A DNA stretch of 16,232 nucleotides from Clostridia bacterium (GTDB lineage: Bacteria; Bacillota_A; Clostridia; Christensenellales; UBA1242), in contig JAFQOM010000176.1 in the NCBI GenBank assembly GCA_017403205.1, positions 1 through 16,232 on the forward strand, read 5' to 3'. The translations under genes and the position numbers were made by a program. Positions 6,937 through 14,458 of this stretch are shown here, piece by piece. The notes under the pieces are model-generated. The model was not told the DNA's origin and searched no databases. It saw only the letters and a program-made list of their open reading frames with translations. The stretch's first letter is position 1, and each line of letters begins with the position of its first letter.

Positions 6937-7935
6937 TTATTCTTCGTCATTTTTACCAGAAAGTTTTGCTTTAATTTTTTCTTCAAGTTCTTTTGCAAAT
7001 TCTGGATTGTTTTCAATGTAGGCTTTTACATTTTCTCTGCCTTGACCAATTTTTTCATCATTATATGAAAACCACGAACCACTTTTTACAATAATACCAT
7101 ACTCTACAGCCAAGTCTAAAATACAACCTTCGTTTGAAACACCTTTGCCGTATATAATATCAAACTCTGCTTGTTTAAATGGAGGGGCTAATTTGTTTTT
7201 AACAACTTTGATTCTTGTTCTATTTCCAACAAAATCACTGCCATCTTTAATAGTGTCTACCTTTCTAACATCAAGTCTTATGCTTGAATAGAATTTTAAA
7301 GCCTTTCCACCTGTTGTAGTTTCAGGAGAACCAAACATAACACCAACCTTTTCACGAAGTTGGTTAATGAATATAACGCAAGATTTGCTTTTGTTTGTAA
7401 TACCAGCAAGCTTTCTTAATGCTTGAGACATCAAACGTGCTTGAAGACCAATAAAGCTGTCTCCCATTTCCCCTTCAATTTCTGCCTTTGGAGTAAGAGC
7501 CGCAACAGAGTCAATAACAACAATATCAAATGCACCGCTTCTAACTAAAGTTTCACAAATTTCAAGTGCTTGTTCACCATTGTCTGGTTGAGAAACATAC
7601 AACTCGTCTAAATCCACACCAAGTTTACCAGCATAAACAGGGTCTAACGCATGTTCTGCATCAATAAAAGCTGCAGTGCCACCAAGTTCTTGGGCTTTTG
7701 CAATTATATGCAAAGAAACTGTTGTTTTACCAGAACTTTCTGGTCCATAAATTTCAATAATTCTACCTCTTGGAACGCCACCAATTCCAAGTGCATTATC
7801 AAGGGCCAAACAACCAGTTGGAATAACATCAACTTGCTCCATAGGTTGTTCGCCAAGTTTCATGATAGAACCTTTTCCAAATTGTTTTTCAATTTGCAAA
7901 ATAGCTTGTTCTAATGTTTTTGACTTATCAATCAT
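6937..7935 (-). CDS. recA: RecA recombinase
   Basis: RecA forms ATP-dependent filaments on single-stranded DNA, catalyses strand exchange and triggers LexA self-cleavage in the SOS response. The 332-residue protein carries Walker A GPESSGKT (64-71), the IDAEHALDP segment (91-99), Walker [10 protein letters not shown] (139-147), the [23 protein letters not shown]2 region and the usual C-terminal domain ending in acidic residues. The start is the ATG preceded 9 bases upstream by AAAGGA; an in-frame TTG 30 bases earlier lies upstream of that ribosome binding site and would add 10 atypical residues. It is the last gene of the cluster, 48 bases after the cinA-like stop, with a probable promoter of its own overlapping that stop. 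No LexA box is visible in the cinA-recA gap, which is unusual for a Gram-positive recA. Confidence 0.98.
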   Translation of the reverse strand: MIDKSKTLEQAILQIEKQFGKGSIMKLGEQPMEQVDVIPTGCLALDNALGIGGVPRGRIIEIYGPESSGKTTVSLHIIAKAQELGGTAAFIDAEHALDPVYAGKLGVDLDELYVSQPDNGEQALEICETLVRSGAFDIVVIDSVAALTPKAEIEGEMGDSFIGLQARLMSQALRKLAGITNKSKSCVIFINQLREKVGVMFGSPETTTGGKALKFYSSIRLDVRKVDTIKDGSDFVGNRTRIKVVKNKLAPPFKQAEFDIIYGKGVSNEGCILDLAVEYGIIVKSGSWFSYNDEKIGQGRENVKAYIENNPEFAKELEEKIKAKLSGKNDEE

Positions 7936-7944
7936 ATCTAGTTT

Positions 7945-7950
7945 TCCTTT
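7945..7950 (-). promoter_or_regulatory. Ribosome binding site fixing the recA start
   Basis: Minus strand AAAGGA, 9 bases before the ATG at 7935. It lies within the extension that an upstream TTG start would require, so it supports the shorter 332-aa RecA. Confidence 0.75.
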
Positions 7951-7982
7951 TTTATATAATTTCAATATGTTTTAATATCTAT

Positions 7983-8011
7983 ATTATACAGTAGTTTGCA
8001 ACAAATGAAAA
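7983..8011 (-). promoter_or_regulatory. Possible internal promoter for recA
   Basis: Minus strand: -10 TATAAT (7983-7988) overlaps the cinA-like stop codon, with a moderate -35 TTTTCA (8006-8011) at 17 bases. The predicted leader is about 40 bases. This would give recA expression separate from the operon; the -35 is only 4/6. Confidence 0.45.
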
Positions 8012-9207
8012 TCATTTTGTTTAATTTTTTTTGAAAGCCTAAAAAATATAGCATTTGCTGCCATAGCTATTTTTTGCTCTCTTGTGCCATATACCTTTTC
8101 GCTAAAAATATGAATACCTTCTACATTTCCTAACGCAAATATAACCTCTCCTGATTGCAAATCTCCACAATTAGCAACAACAACATCTGCACCAGACCTT
8201 TCTAACGCACCAAGTGCCATTTGATAAGCTACTTCACCCAAATCAATCTTTGGGTTTTTAAAAACTCTGCCATCTACTCCCAAAAAATTTACTTTTGAGT
8301 TATTAGTCAAAGCTATATATCCTTCTACCAAAACATCTCTGGCATTTTCTACGCTTTCGCAAAACAAGTTTGCCATTTTGCCACATGTAAAATCCTCTGC
8401 AAAAACAAGTTTTTCTCTTCTAACGCTAAGTTGGTTGTATATAAGTTCTGTTAAACTACAGTCTGTATCACTATAAATATACGGCAAAATTTTTGAATAT
8501 ATTGTTGAGATAAAATTGTGATAGATATTTTCCTTAACCTTTTCTGGCACACTTATCAACACTTCACCACTTAAAAGATATTCATTACATACAACATCTA
8601 TATTGTGTTTATTTTTAATAAGATCTTTAAGTATAAGTTGCATTTTATTGTGCTTTAATCCATAAGTTTTAAAAACAAATGTTTTTGATGTTGTTTTTTG
8701 CAAAATAAACGGAAATACCGAAGAAAAAAACATATGGCGCAACTCTTGATCAGCTATAGGCAAAAAGAAAAGAGATTTGCCTTCCCTTTCCATCAAAAAC
8801 CCTTGAAAAATACCAAGTGGATTTTTTATACATCTAGCCATTTCTGGTATTTGCATATAGCTAGTGTCTTCTTTTTTTAGCGAAATATTTTGATTTTTAA
8901 CATATTCTTCAATATTTTTTTTTGCATAAGAACTATTAACAAGTTTTGTTGAAAACTCATCGCATATAATTTTTTTGCATAAACAACTTTTTTCAACTTC
9001 TGTATCTGAAACAAAAAAAATAAAGTCGACCATTTGCTTTGCGTATGCCAATGCACCTTTAATTATAGCACTATCCATTTTCAGCGTTTGATTAAACAAA
9101 ACATCAAATCCGTTTTTATAAAGCTGAGAAGATATAAGTTTTAAACTATTGTTTTTTTCACTAGATATTATTTCGCTATTCGATACTGTTATAATTCCAA
9201 CCTTCAT
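7984..9207 (-). CDS. CinA-like protein, degenerate in both domains
   Basis: This 407-residue protein sits where cinA sits in many Bacillota, between pgsA and recA. CinA normally joins an N-terminal MoCF-type (ADP-ribose pyrophosphatase) domain to a C-terminal PncC domain (NMN deamidase). The N-terminal half keeps the frame: GIITVSNSE for the GTELL strand, and NPLGIFQGFL...FLP...ELRHMF (129-160) for the NxxGxAPG...LPGxPxEL segment. However, GGLGPT has become VSDTEV (66-71) and LPGPP has become LPIAD. In the C-terminal half, AESCTGG is AEDFTCG (270-276), losing the motif Ser, and TGIAGP is replaced around 346-353 (NCGDLQSG). It probably lacks CinA chemistry and may have a structural or binding role, but a very divergent active enzyme is possible. 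The start is the ATG 5-6 bases after GGATGG; upstream ATG and TTG codons overlap that site. The gap to pgsA is 33 bases, so it is probably cotranscribed. Confidence 0.75.
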   Translation of the reverse strand: MKVGIITVSNSEIISSEKNNSLKLISSQLYKNGFDVLFNQTLKMDSAIIKGALAYAKQMVDFIFFVSDTEVEKSCLCKKIICDEFSTKLVNSSYAKKNIEEYVKNQNISLKKEDTSYMQIPEMARCIKNPLGIFQGFLMEREGKSLFFLPIADQELRHMFFSSVFPFILQKTTSKTFVFKTYGLKHNKMQLILKDLIKNKHNIDVVCNEYLLSGEVLISVPEKVKENIYHNFISTIYSKILPYIYSDTDCSLTELIYNQLSVRREKLVFAEDFTCGKMANLFCESVENARDVLVEGYIALTNNSKVNFLGVDGRVFKNPKIDLGEVAYQMALGALERSGADVVVANCGDLQSGEVIFALGNVEGIHIFSEKVYGTREQKIAMAANAIFFRLSKKIKQNDFHLLQTTV

Positions 9208-9240
9208 AATACCCATCCACAAAACTATTTTAACACAAAA

Positions 9241-9912
9241 TTAGTTACCAAAATTTTCTTCATGATCGTATTCAAGCATTTTTTCTTCATTGCTTACATC
9301 AGGATTAACATCCTCATTTTTGCTCTCTTTTTCATCTACAAAAACAGCTTTGTTTTTAACAACGTAATGAACACCTGACATAACTGTAGAAAACACAGTG
9401 GCAATCATACTAACCCAACAAACAACTTCTAAAGCAGTCATTGCCCATCCTGGCAAAACAGCAACATCTACAAAATAACTAAGCAACATGTATGCTGTAA
9501 GTGAAACGTATTGGAAATTTGCCTTTACCTTGCCCCACATATCAGCAGCAATAATAACGTTTTTAGACGCTGCAAGTTGTCTTAATGCGCTTACCATAAG
9601 CTCCCTTGCAATAATAATAATTGCAAAAATTGCACCATATGGACTTGGAATAGTAGCATCACAAATAACCAAAATCAATGCAGACAAAACCAATAATTTA
9701 TCTGCAATTGTATCCATAAATTTACCTATAGTTGTTACTAAATTAAACTTTCTTGCGTAATATCCATCAAAAAAGTCCGTTAAACATGCAATAACAAAAA
9801 TTATTGCTGCTAGCAATTTACCACAAGCCAAAAAAGGTTGTGATAAATAAAAGAAAATAACAACAGGTATCAATAAAATTCTAGATAATGTAATTCTATT
9901 TGGTAAATTCAT
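9241..9912 (-). CDS. pgsA: CDP-diacylglycerol-glycerol-3-phosphate 3-phosphatidyltransferase (PgsA)
   Basis: PgsA makes phosphatidylglycerophosphate from CDP-diacylglycerol and glycerol-3-phosphate, the committed step to phosphatidylglycerol and cardiolipin. The CDP-alcohol phosphotransferase motif is complete: Asp46, Asp49-Gly50, Ala53-Arg54, eight residues, Gly63, Asp67 and Asp71. There are about five or six hydrophobic segments (around 10-27, 31-45, 72-86, 92-104, 130-150 and 158-185). After the last membrane segment it has an extra hydrophilic, strongly acidic tail (about 190-223) that short PgsA proteins lack; its role is unknown. The ATG overlaps the rimO stop (ATGA), and a strong ribosome binding site (GGGGAGG at 9920-9926) lies 7 bases upstream inside rimO, so translation is likely coupled. 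Other CDP-alcohol transferases are possible, but the rimO-pgsA-cinA-recA context favours PgsA. Confidence 0.93.
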   Translation of the reverse strand: MNLPNRITLSRILLIPVVIFFYLSQPFLACGKLLAAIIFVIACLTDFFDGYYARKFNLVTTIGKFMDTIADKLLVLSALILVICDATIPSPYGAIFAIIIIARELMVSALRQLAASKNVIIAADMWGKVKANFQYVSLTAYMLLSYFVDVAVLPGWAMTALEVVCWVSMIATVFSTVMSGVHYVVKNKAVFVDEKESKNEDVNPDVSNEEKMLEYDHEENFGN

Positions 9913-11270
9913 AATCTAACCTCCCCTATAAAACAATCTTCTTTAAAATCAACAATTTTTACATCTATAAAAGAGCCTACTGTTAAAGCTTTTTCCGATT
10001 TAAACCAAACTTCAAAGTCAATTTCTGGAGCACTGAAGTAAGGCCTTCCTATAAAAAATTTATACTTTGAATTATAACTATCACACAAAACTTTAAGTGT
10101 TTTACCTATAAGTTTTTTATTTTGTTTTTGTGCTATTTTGTGTTGAATTTTTTGAACAATTTCAAGCCTTCTATCTTTTTCTAATTCATCAACTTGATTT
10201 TCATAATCATATGAAGTTGTGCCGCTTTCTCTAGAATATTTAAAAAATCCAACATTGTCTAATTTATATTTCTTTAAAAACACACACAACTCTTTAAAAT
10301 CCTTTTTAGTCTCACCAGGAAAACCAACCATAAAAGTTGTTCGTATTTTTATGTCTTTAATTTGTTTTCTAAGTGTTTTAATTAAACAAACAATTTGTTT
10401 TTTGCCCCCTCTTCTTTTCATAAGTTTAAGAACATTATTCGACACATGTTGCAAAGGAACATCTATATACTTTACAACTTTAGGATTTTCTTTTATCTCG
10501 TTAATTAATGCATCATCAATTTTTTCTGGGTAACAATACAAAAGTCTAAGCCAACTAACATTTTTTATTTTTGCAAGCTGTTGCAACAATTCTACCAAAT
10601 TTGTTTTTATATCACACCCGTATCTTGTTAAATCTTGGGCTACCAATATAAGTTCTTTTGAACCTCTATCACTTAAAATTTGAGCTTCGTTAATAACTTC
10701 TTGCAAAGGCTGAGATTTGTAAAAACCTCTTATAAAAGGAATTTTGCAATAAGCACATCTATTGTTGCAGCCATCTGCAACTTTTAAATATGAATAATGC
10801 CTTGGTGTTGTTGTTACTCTACCTTTAACTTCTTTGTCGGGCTTTAAAGCTTCTATTTCATACAACTTAAAAATGTGTTTATCTATTTTATCATAATCTT
10901 GTGGAACAAAAATAGCATCAACGCTTTTAAATTGTTTTAACACTTCTTCTTTTAACAGAAGAGGTAAACAACCGCAAACAATAAGTTTTTCTAAATTTCC
11001 CTTTGTTTTAAATTTTGCCATTTGATTTATAACGCTTTTTGCCTCATCTCTTGCAATTTTTAAAAATGCGCATGTATTAATAATTATTATATTTGCTTGA
11101 CTACTGTCACCCACAAATTCAAAACAACTGTATGAAGACAAAACAGTCACAATATTTTCTGTATCTACTCTATTTTTGTCACAACCTAAAGACACAAAAC
11201 CCACTTTTTTAAAAAAAGTAGGTTTTTGCATTTTTTTATTATTAAGATTTTCTTTTTTTATCTTTTGCAT
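9909..11270 (-). CDS. rimO: RimO, ribosomal protein S12 methylthiotransferase
   Basis: RimO is a radical-SAM methylthiotransferase that adds a methylthio group to an Asp of ribosomal protein S12, using two iron-sulfur clusters. The 453 residues show the three parts of the family. The N-terminal domain has its cluster cysteines Cys30 (VSLGC), Cys67 (INTC) and Cys101 (CGC). The radical SAM core has Cys168, Cys172 and Cys175 in DGCNNRCAYC, followed by FMVGFPGET, and there is a C-terminal TRAM domain (about 385-453). The related tRNA enzyme MiaB has a similar plan, but the VSLGCDKNRVDTE start and the pgsA neighbour indicate RimO. It begins with a basic extension of about 20 residues before the first beta strand. 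AAGGA 7 bases before the ATG supports this start, although a second ATG follows at codon 14. It lies 54 bases after ftsK and overlaps pgsA by 4 bases. Confidence 0.95.
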   Translation of the reverse strand: MQKIKKENLNNKKMQKPTFFKKVGFVSLGCDKNRVDTENIVTVLSSYSCFEFVGDSSQANIIIINTCAFLKIARDEAKSVINQMAKFKTKGNLEKLIVCGCLPLLLKEEVLKQFKSVDAIFVPQDYDKIDKHIFKLYEIEALKPDKEVKGRVTTTPRHYSYLKVADGCNNRCAYCKIPFIRGFYKSQPLQEVINEAQILSDRGSKELILVAQDLTRYGCDIKTNLVELLQQLAKIKNVSWLRLLYCYPEKIDDALINEIKENPKVVKYIDVPLQHVSNNVLKLMKRRGGKKQIVCLIKTLRKQIKDIKIRTTFMVGFPGETKKDFKELCVFLKKYKLDNVGFFKYSRESGTTSYDYENQVDELEKDRRLEIVQKIQHKIAQKQNKKLIGKTLKVLCDSYNSKYKFFIGRPYFSAPEIDFEVWFKSEKALTVGSFIDVKIVDFKEDCFIGEVRL

Positions 11271-11324
11271 TTGGTGTCCTTTATCTTAAATTTAAAATCA
11301 ATAATTTAAATGTTTTTTTAATTA

Positions 11325-14300
11325 CTAGTTGTTTCCATAAATGTTGTTATAATCATCCATAGTGATATAAACGTTTCTTGGTTTACTTCCGTCTGAAGAA
11401 GAAATAAACTTAGCACATTCCATTTGGTCAATAATACGTGCAGCACGTGAAAAGCCAATAGAAAATCTACGTTGCAACATGCTAATAGAAGCTTGATTAT
11501 TTTCTATAACAAGTTTTAATGCGTCTGGCATTAAGCTGTCAAATTCTTCGCCACCACTTGCACCAACACTTGCGCCACCAACAGGGCCACTTTCGGCATT
11601 AATAAATTTTTCTATCATAGGATCATAAACACTTGGGTTGTTTTCTTTAACAAAATCAACAACACGCTTAACTTCCGGAGTATCAACAAATGCACCTTGT
11701 ACCCTTATAGGTTCACTACCACTTGGTGCATAAAGCATATCACCTCGACCCAAAAGCTTCTCTGCTCCAGCTTGATCCAAAATTGTTTTAGAATCAACAA
11801 AACTTGATACCGCGAACGCAATTCTGCTTGGCAAGTTAATTTTAATGCTACCTGTAATAATGTCTACAGATGGTCTTTGCGTTGCCAAAATCAAGTGGAT
11901 ACCTGCGGCTCTTGCTTTTTGTGTAAGTCTAATGATTTTTTCTTCAAGCTCTTTTTTATTTGTTGTTACAACCAAATCAGCAAGCTCGTCAACAACCAAA
12001 ACTATATAAGGCAGTTTTGGCACACGACGTTCAACAACCTCTGGCTGAGAATTATACTCTTTAATATTTTTAACATATGTCTCTTGAAACAACATATAGC
12101 GTCTTTCCATTTCATTAATAAGCCAGTCAAATGCATTAAGAGCTTTTTTAGCTTCTGTAATAGCCTTAGGCATTAACAAGTGTGGAAGACCATTAAATAT
12201 GGCAAACTCTACCCTCTTTGGATCAACAAGCAACAATCTTAAATCTTCAGGGCTTGTTCTATAAATAAAACTTAACAACAAACTGTTTAAGCACACACTC
12301 TTACCACTTCCCGTAGATCCTGCCACCAACAAGTGTGGCATAGAGGCCATATCACAGCAATAAATTCCACCATCAACGTCTTTGCCAAGTGCAAATGGAA
12401 TTGGTTTTTTAGTATTTTGAAATTCCTCACTAGCAATAATATCTTTAAGACCAACTGTATCTACTTTGTTGTTTGGAATTTCTATACCAACCGCACTCTT
12501 ACCTTTAATAGGTGTTTCAATTCTAATTTCGCCAGGTGCAGCTAAAGCAAGAGCAATATCTGATGCATGTTGATGAATTTTTCTAACAGGAATGCCCACC
12601 GGCATGTGAAGTTCATATCTAGTAACAGCACTGCCTCGTCTTACAGCTTCTACTTTGGCTGGAATTTTAAACTCATCTAAAACCTTTTCCAAAATAGAAA
12701 TATTTCTTTCGTGGTTTGTGGCATGATCTTCTTCGTTAACATAAGTTTGAAGCATGTCAATTGAAGGTCTAATATATCTATGGTTATATTCAAATTTTGG
12801 TCCCGCTGGAGTAGATGTTATTTGACCATTAGCCTCTGCAGTTGCAAAGTTATTCTTCATGCTCTTTGGTAAATTATAGGTATTACCCAAAGATGTAGAA
12901 ACATCTCCTTCACTTAATTTTGATGTTTTAAAAGGAACGTCATCCACTTTACTTACAAAAGCTTGACTAGAAGTGTTTTCTGTTTTAACCTCTTCAATCT
13001 TGTCTTGACTTAAACTAAAATTGTTTGGATTTAGTGGACTAGGCTTATAACTTTGTAGTGGTTTTATAAAATCACTTAAACCGTCTATATCACCTACCGA
13101 ACTAGATATATCTTCAAGTTCTGCCTCTAAATTATTGTTTTGAATATTTACAGACGAAATAATATTGTTTTGTTCTTCTTTAACAAATGGATTATTGTTG
13201 TTAAAATTTGAAACATTATTTGCAATATTTTGAATTCTTTTATCAGGCTCAATTCCAAAATTATTGTCAAAGTTTTGTGTTTTAACAGGTTCTTTTGGTG
13301 CAACGTTTAATGTTTGGTTAACATTTAAATCTCTTCTAAAAGGTTGAGAGTTTCGTTCATTATACAAACGCATTTTTTCTTTATAATCTTCATAGTCTTC
13401 AGCATTAATAATAGGATTTGTATTATCAGTGTTAATTTGATAAAGGGTGTTTAAATACTCTTTATTTTTTTCATATAAAGGGTTAACCTTTTTCGCAGGC
13501 TTGTTTTCACCATTATCATAAACATATTTTTGAGGTCTATCATCACGAGAAATACTTCTGTTCTGCCAAGAATCACTTTGATTATTAACACCTATATTAC
13601 CAAACAATTTGTTTGATGTGGATTGCTCTTGTTGATTGTCATCCATATCATCTTCATTTTGTTTTTTAATCAAACCAAGTTTTTCTTTTGCAATCAAAAC
13701 TTCTTTATCTTCATCATCTTTTATAAATATATCATCTTCAGCTTGAGTTTCTTCTTCATATTCTTCAACCTCTTCAGCAGGTTCAAAAATTTGAGAATCA
13801 TCTTCATTTTCTTCTTCTTGCAACGCACTAGAAATTGTTTCAAAATTTTGATATCTAGCTTGGTTTACTTCTGCCTTTTTAACTTTATTTTGCTTTACAG
13901 CATCCAAATAGCTTAAAACAAAATATAACGAAATAATAAAAGCAATTGAATATATAACAATTCCCGCCACATTGTGTAACAAATGCGTAACAGGATAAGT
14001 AAAAATGCCTATTAATGCGCCACCTGGCGTATATAAAGAGTAAAAACAACTAGAAAGATATTCTCCGTATGTTAAGCCTGAAGAAAAAGGTGTAAATATT
14101 ATGTGCAAAACACAAATAAAAAAAACTAAACAAAGCAATAAATAAATAACGTATTTTACAGAATATATAAACTTTCTTCCTGATAAAATTGCACAACAAA
14201 AAAGCATTGTAAACAATAAAATTGGATATAACATAACACCAAAACAACCCAATAACAATGTTTTAACTGGGTATACAAATTCAAATGTAGATAAAATTAG

Positions 14301-14384
14301 CAAAACAACAGATAAGCACAAAACTACAGCACTTACCTGTTTTTTTATATTTTGATTTTTCACTTGTTTATTTTCTTGACTCAA
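11325..14384 (-). CDS. ftsK: FtsK/SpoIIIE DNA translocase
   Basis: This is a septum-anchored hexameric ATPase that pumps chromosomal DNA during division or sporulation. At 1019 residues it is longer than Bacillus SpoIIIE (about 790) because of its linker. Order: four or five membrane helices (about 17-160); a hydrophilic linker (about 165-540), first acidic (180-250) and then rich in Asn, Gln and Ser; the alpha/beta motor with Walker A GSTGSGKS (689-696) and Walker B VLVVDE (795-800); and the gamma winged helix (about 948-1007) with SMLQRRFSIGFSRAARIID, which reads the polarity sequences on DNA. The gamma domain lacks the usual GIVGP turn after the conserved Glu (it reads CAKFISSSDGSKPR). The start codon is TTG, supported by AAAGAGGT 8 bases upstream and no alternative nearby. 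The sequence does not decide between FtsK and SpoIIIE use. Confidence 0.95.
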   Translation of the reverse strand: MSQENKQVKNQNIKKQVSAVVLCLSVVLLILSTFEFVYPVKTLLLGCFGVMLYPILLFTMLFCCAILSGRKFIYSVKYVIYLLLCLVFFICVLHIIFTPFSSGLTYGEYLSSCFYSLYTPGGALIGIFTYPVTHLLHNVAGIVIYSIAFIISLYFVLSYLDAVKQNKVKKAEVNQARYQNFETISSALQEEENEDDSQIFEPAEEVEEYEEETQAEDDIFIKDDEDKEVLIAKEKLGLIKKQNEDDMDDNQQEQSTSNKLFGNIGVNNQSDSWQNRSISRDDRPQKYVYDNGENKPAKKVNPLYEKNKEYLNTLYQINTDNTNPIINAEDYEDYKEKMRLYNERNSQPFRRDLNVNQTLNVAPKEPVKTQNFDNNFGIEPDKRIQNIANNVSNFNNNNPFVKEEQNNIISSVNIQNNNLEAELEDISSSVGDIDGLSDFIKPLQSYKPSPLNPNNFSLSQDKIEEVKTENTSSQAFVSKVDDVPFKTSKLSEGDVSTSLGNTYNLPKSMKNNFATAEANGQITSTPAGPKFEYNHRYIRPSIDMLQTYVNEEDHATNHERNISILEKVLDEFKIPAKVEAVRRGSAVTRYELHMPVGIPVRKIHQHASDIALALAAPGEIRIETPIKGKSAVGIEIPNNKVDTVGLKDIIASEEFQNTKKPIPFALGKDVDGGIYCCDMASMPHLLVAGSTGSGKSVCLNSLLLSFIYRTSPEDLRLLLVDPKRVEFAIFNGLPHLLMPKAITEAKKALNAFDWLINEMERRYMLFQETYVKNIKEYNSQPEVVERRVPKLPYIVLVVDELADLVVTTNKKELEEKIIRLTQKARAAGIHLILATQRPSVDIITGSIKINLPSRIAFAVSSFVDSKTILDQAGAEKLLGRGDMLYAPSGSEPIRVQGAFVDTPEVKRVVDFVKENNPSVYDPMIEKFINAESGPVGGASVGASGGEEFDSLMPDALKLVIENNQASISMLQRRFSIGFSRAARIIDQMECAKFISSSDGSKPRNVYITMDDYNNIYGNN

Positions 14385-14392
14385 AGATTTAT

Positions 14393-14400
14393 ACCTCTTT
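14393..14400 (-). promoter_or_regulatory. Ribosome binding site supporting the TTG start of ftsK
   Basis: Minus strand AAAGAGGT, 8 bases before TTG at 14384. The strong site and spacing compensate for the rare start codon. Confidence 0.78.
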
Positions 14401-14423
14401 AATAATCCAACTTCTAGAATAAA

Positions 14424-14453
14424 ATTATATCATATTTAGCCTAATTTTAGCAA
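14424..14453 (-). promoter_or_regulatory. Probable promoter of the ftsK-rimO-pgsA-cinA-recA operon
   Basis: Minus strand: -10 TATAAT (14424-14429) preceded by TGA (extended -10), 18-base spacer, -35 TTGCTA (14448-14453, 4/6). It fits in the 74-base gap between the M16 stop and the ftsK start. Predicted leader about 30 bases. Confidence 0.65.
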
Positions 14454-14458
14454 AGCAA

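Noticed and set aside
7936..7965. TTG start for recA adding 10 residues.
   Set aside because: AAAGGA within the extension is correctly spaced for the ATG at 7935, and RecA proteins do not normally carry such an extension.
11195..11225. Terminator-like near-palindrome inside the 5' end of rimO (runs of T and A flanked by ACCTAC / GTGGGT on the minus strand).
   Set aside because: It encodes Thr-Phe-Phe-Lys-Lys codons of rimO, has almost no loop and only four T after the stem on the coding strand. It is more simply explained by AT-rich codons.
11271..11324. Terminator or separate promoter between ftsK and rimO.
   Set aside because: The only stem is all A/T (ATTTAAA/TTTAAAT) without a T tract, and no -10 has a usable -35, so cotranscription is simpler.
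13623..13916. Phe/Ile-rich 97-codon open frame on the + strand opposite the ftsK linker.
   Set aside because: It is the complement of the Asp/Glu/Lys/Asn-rich linker codons, with no ribosome binding site or promoter; a shadow of ftsK. The other + strand frames opposite recA, rimO, the ABC-F and M16 genes are rejected on the same grounds.
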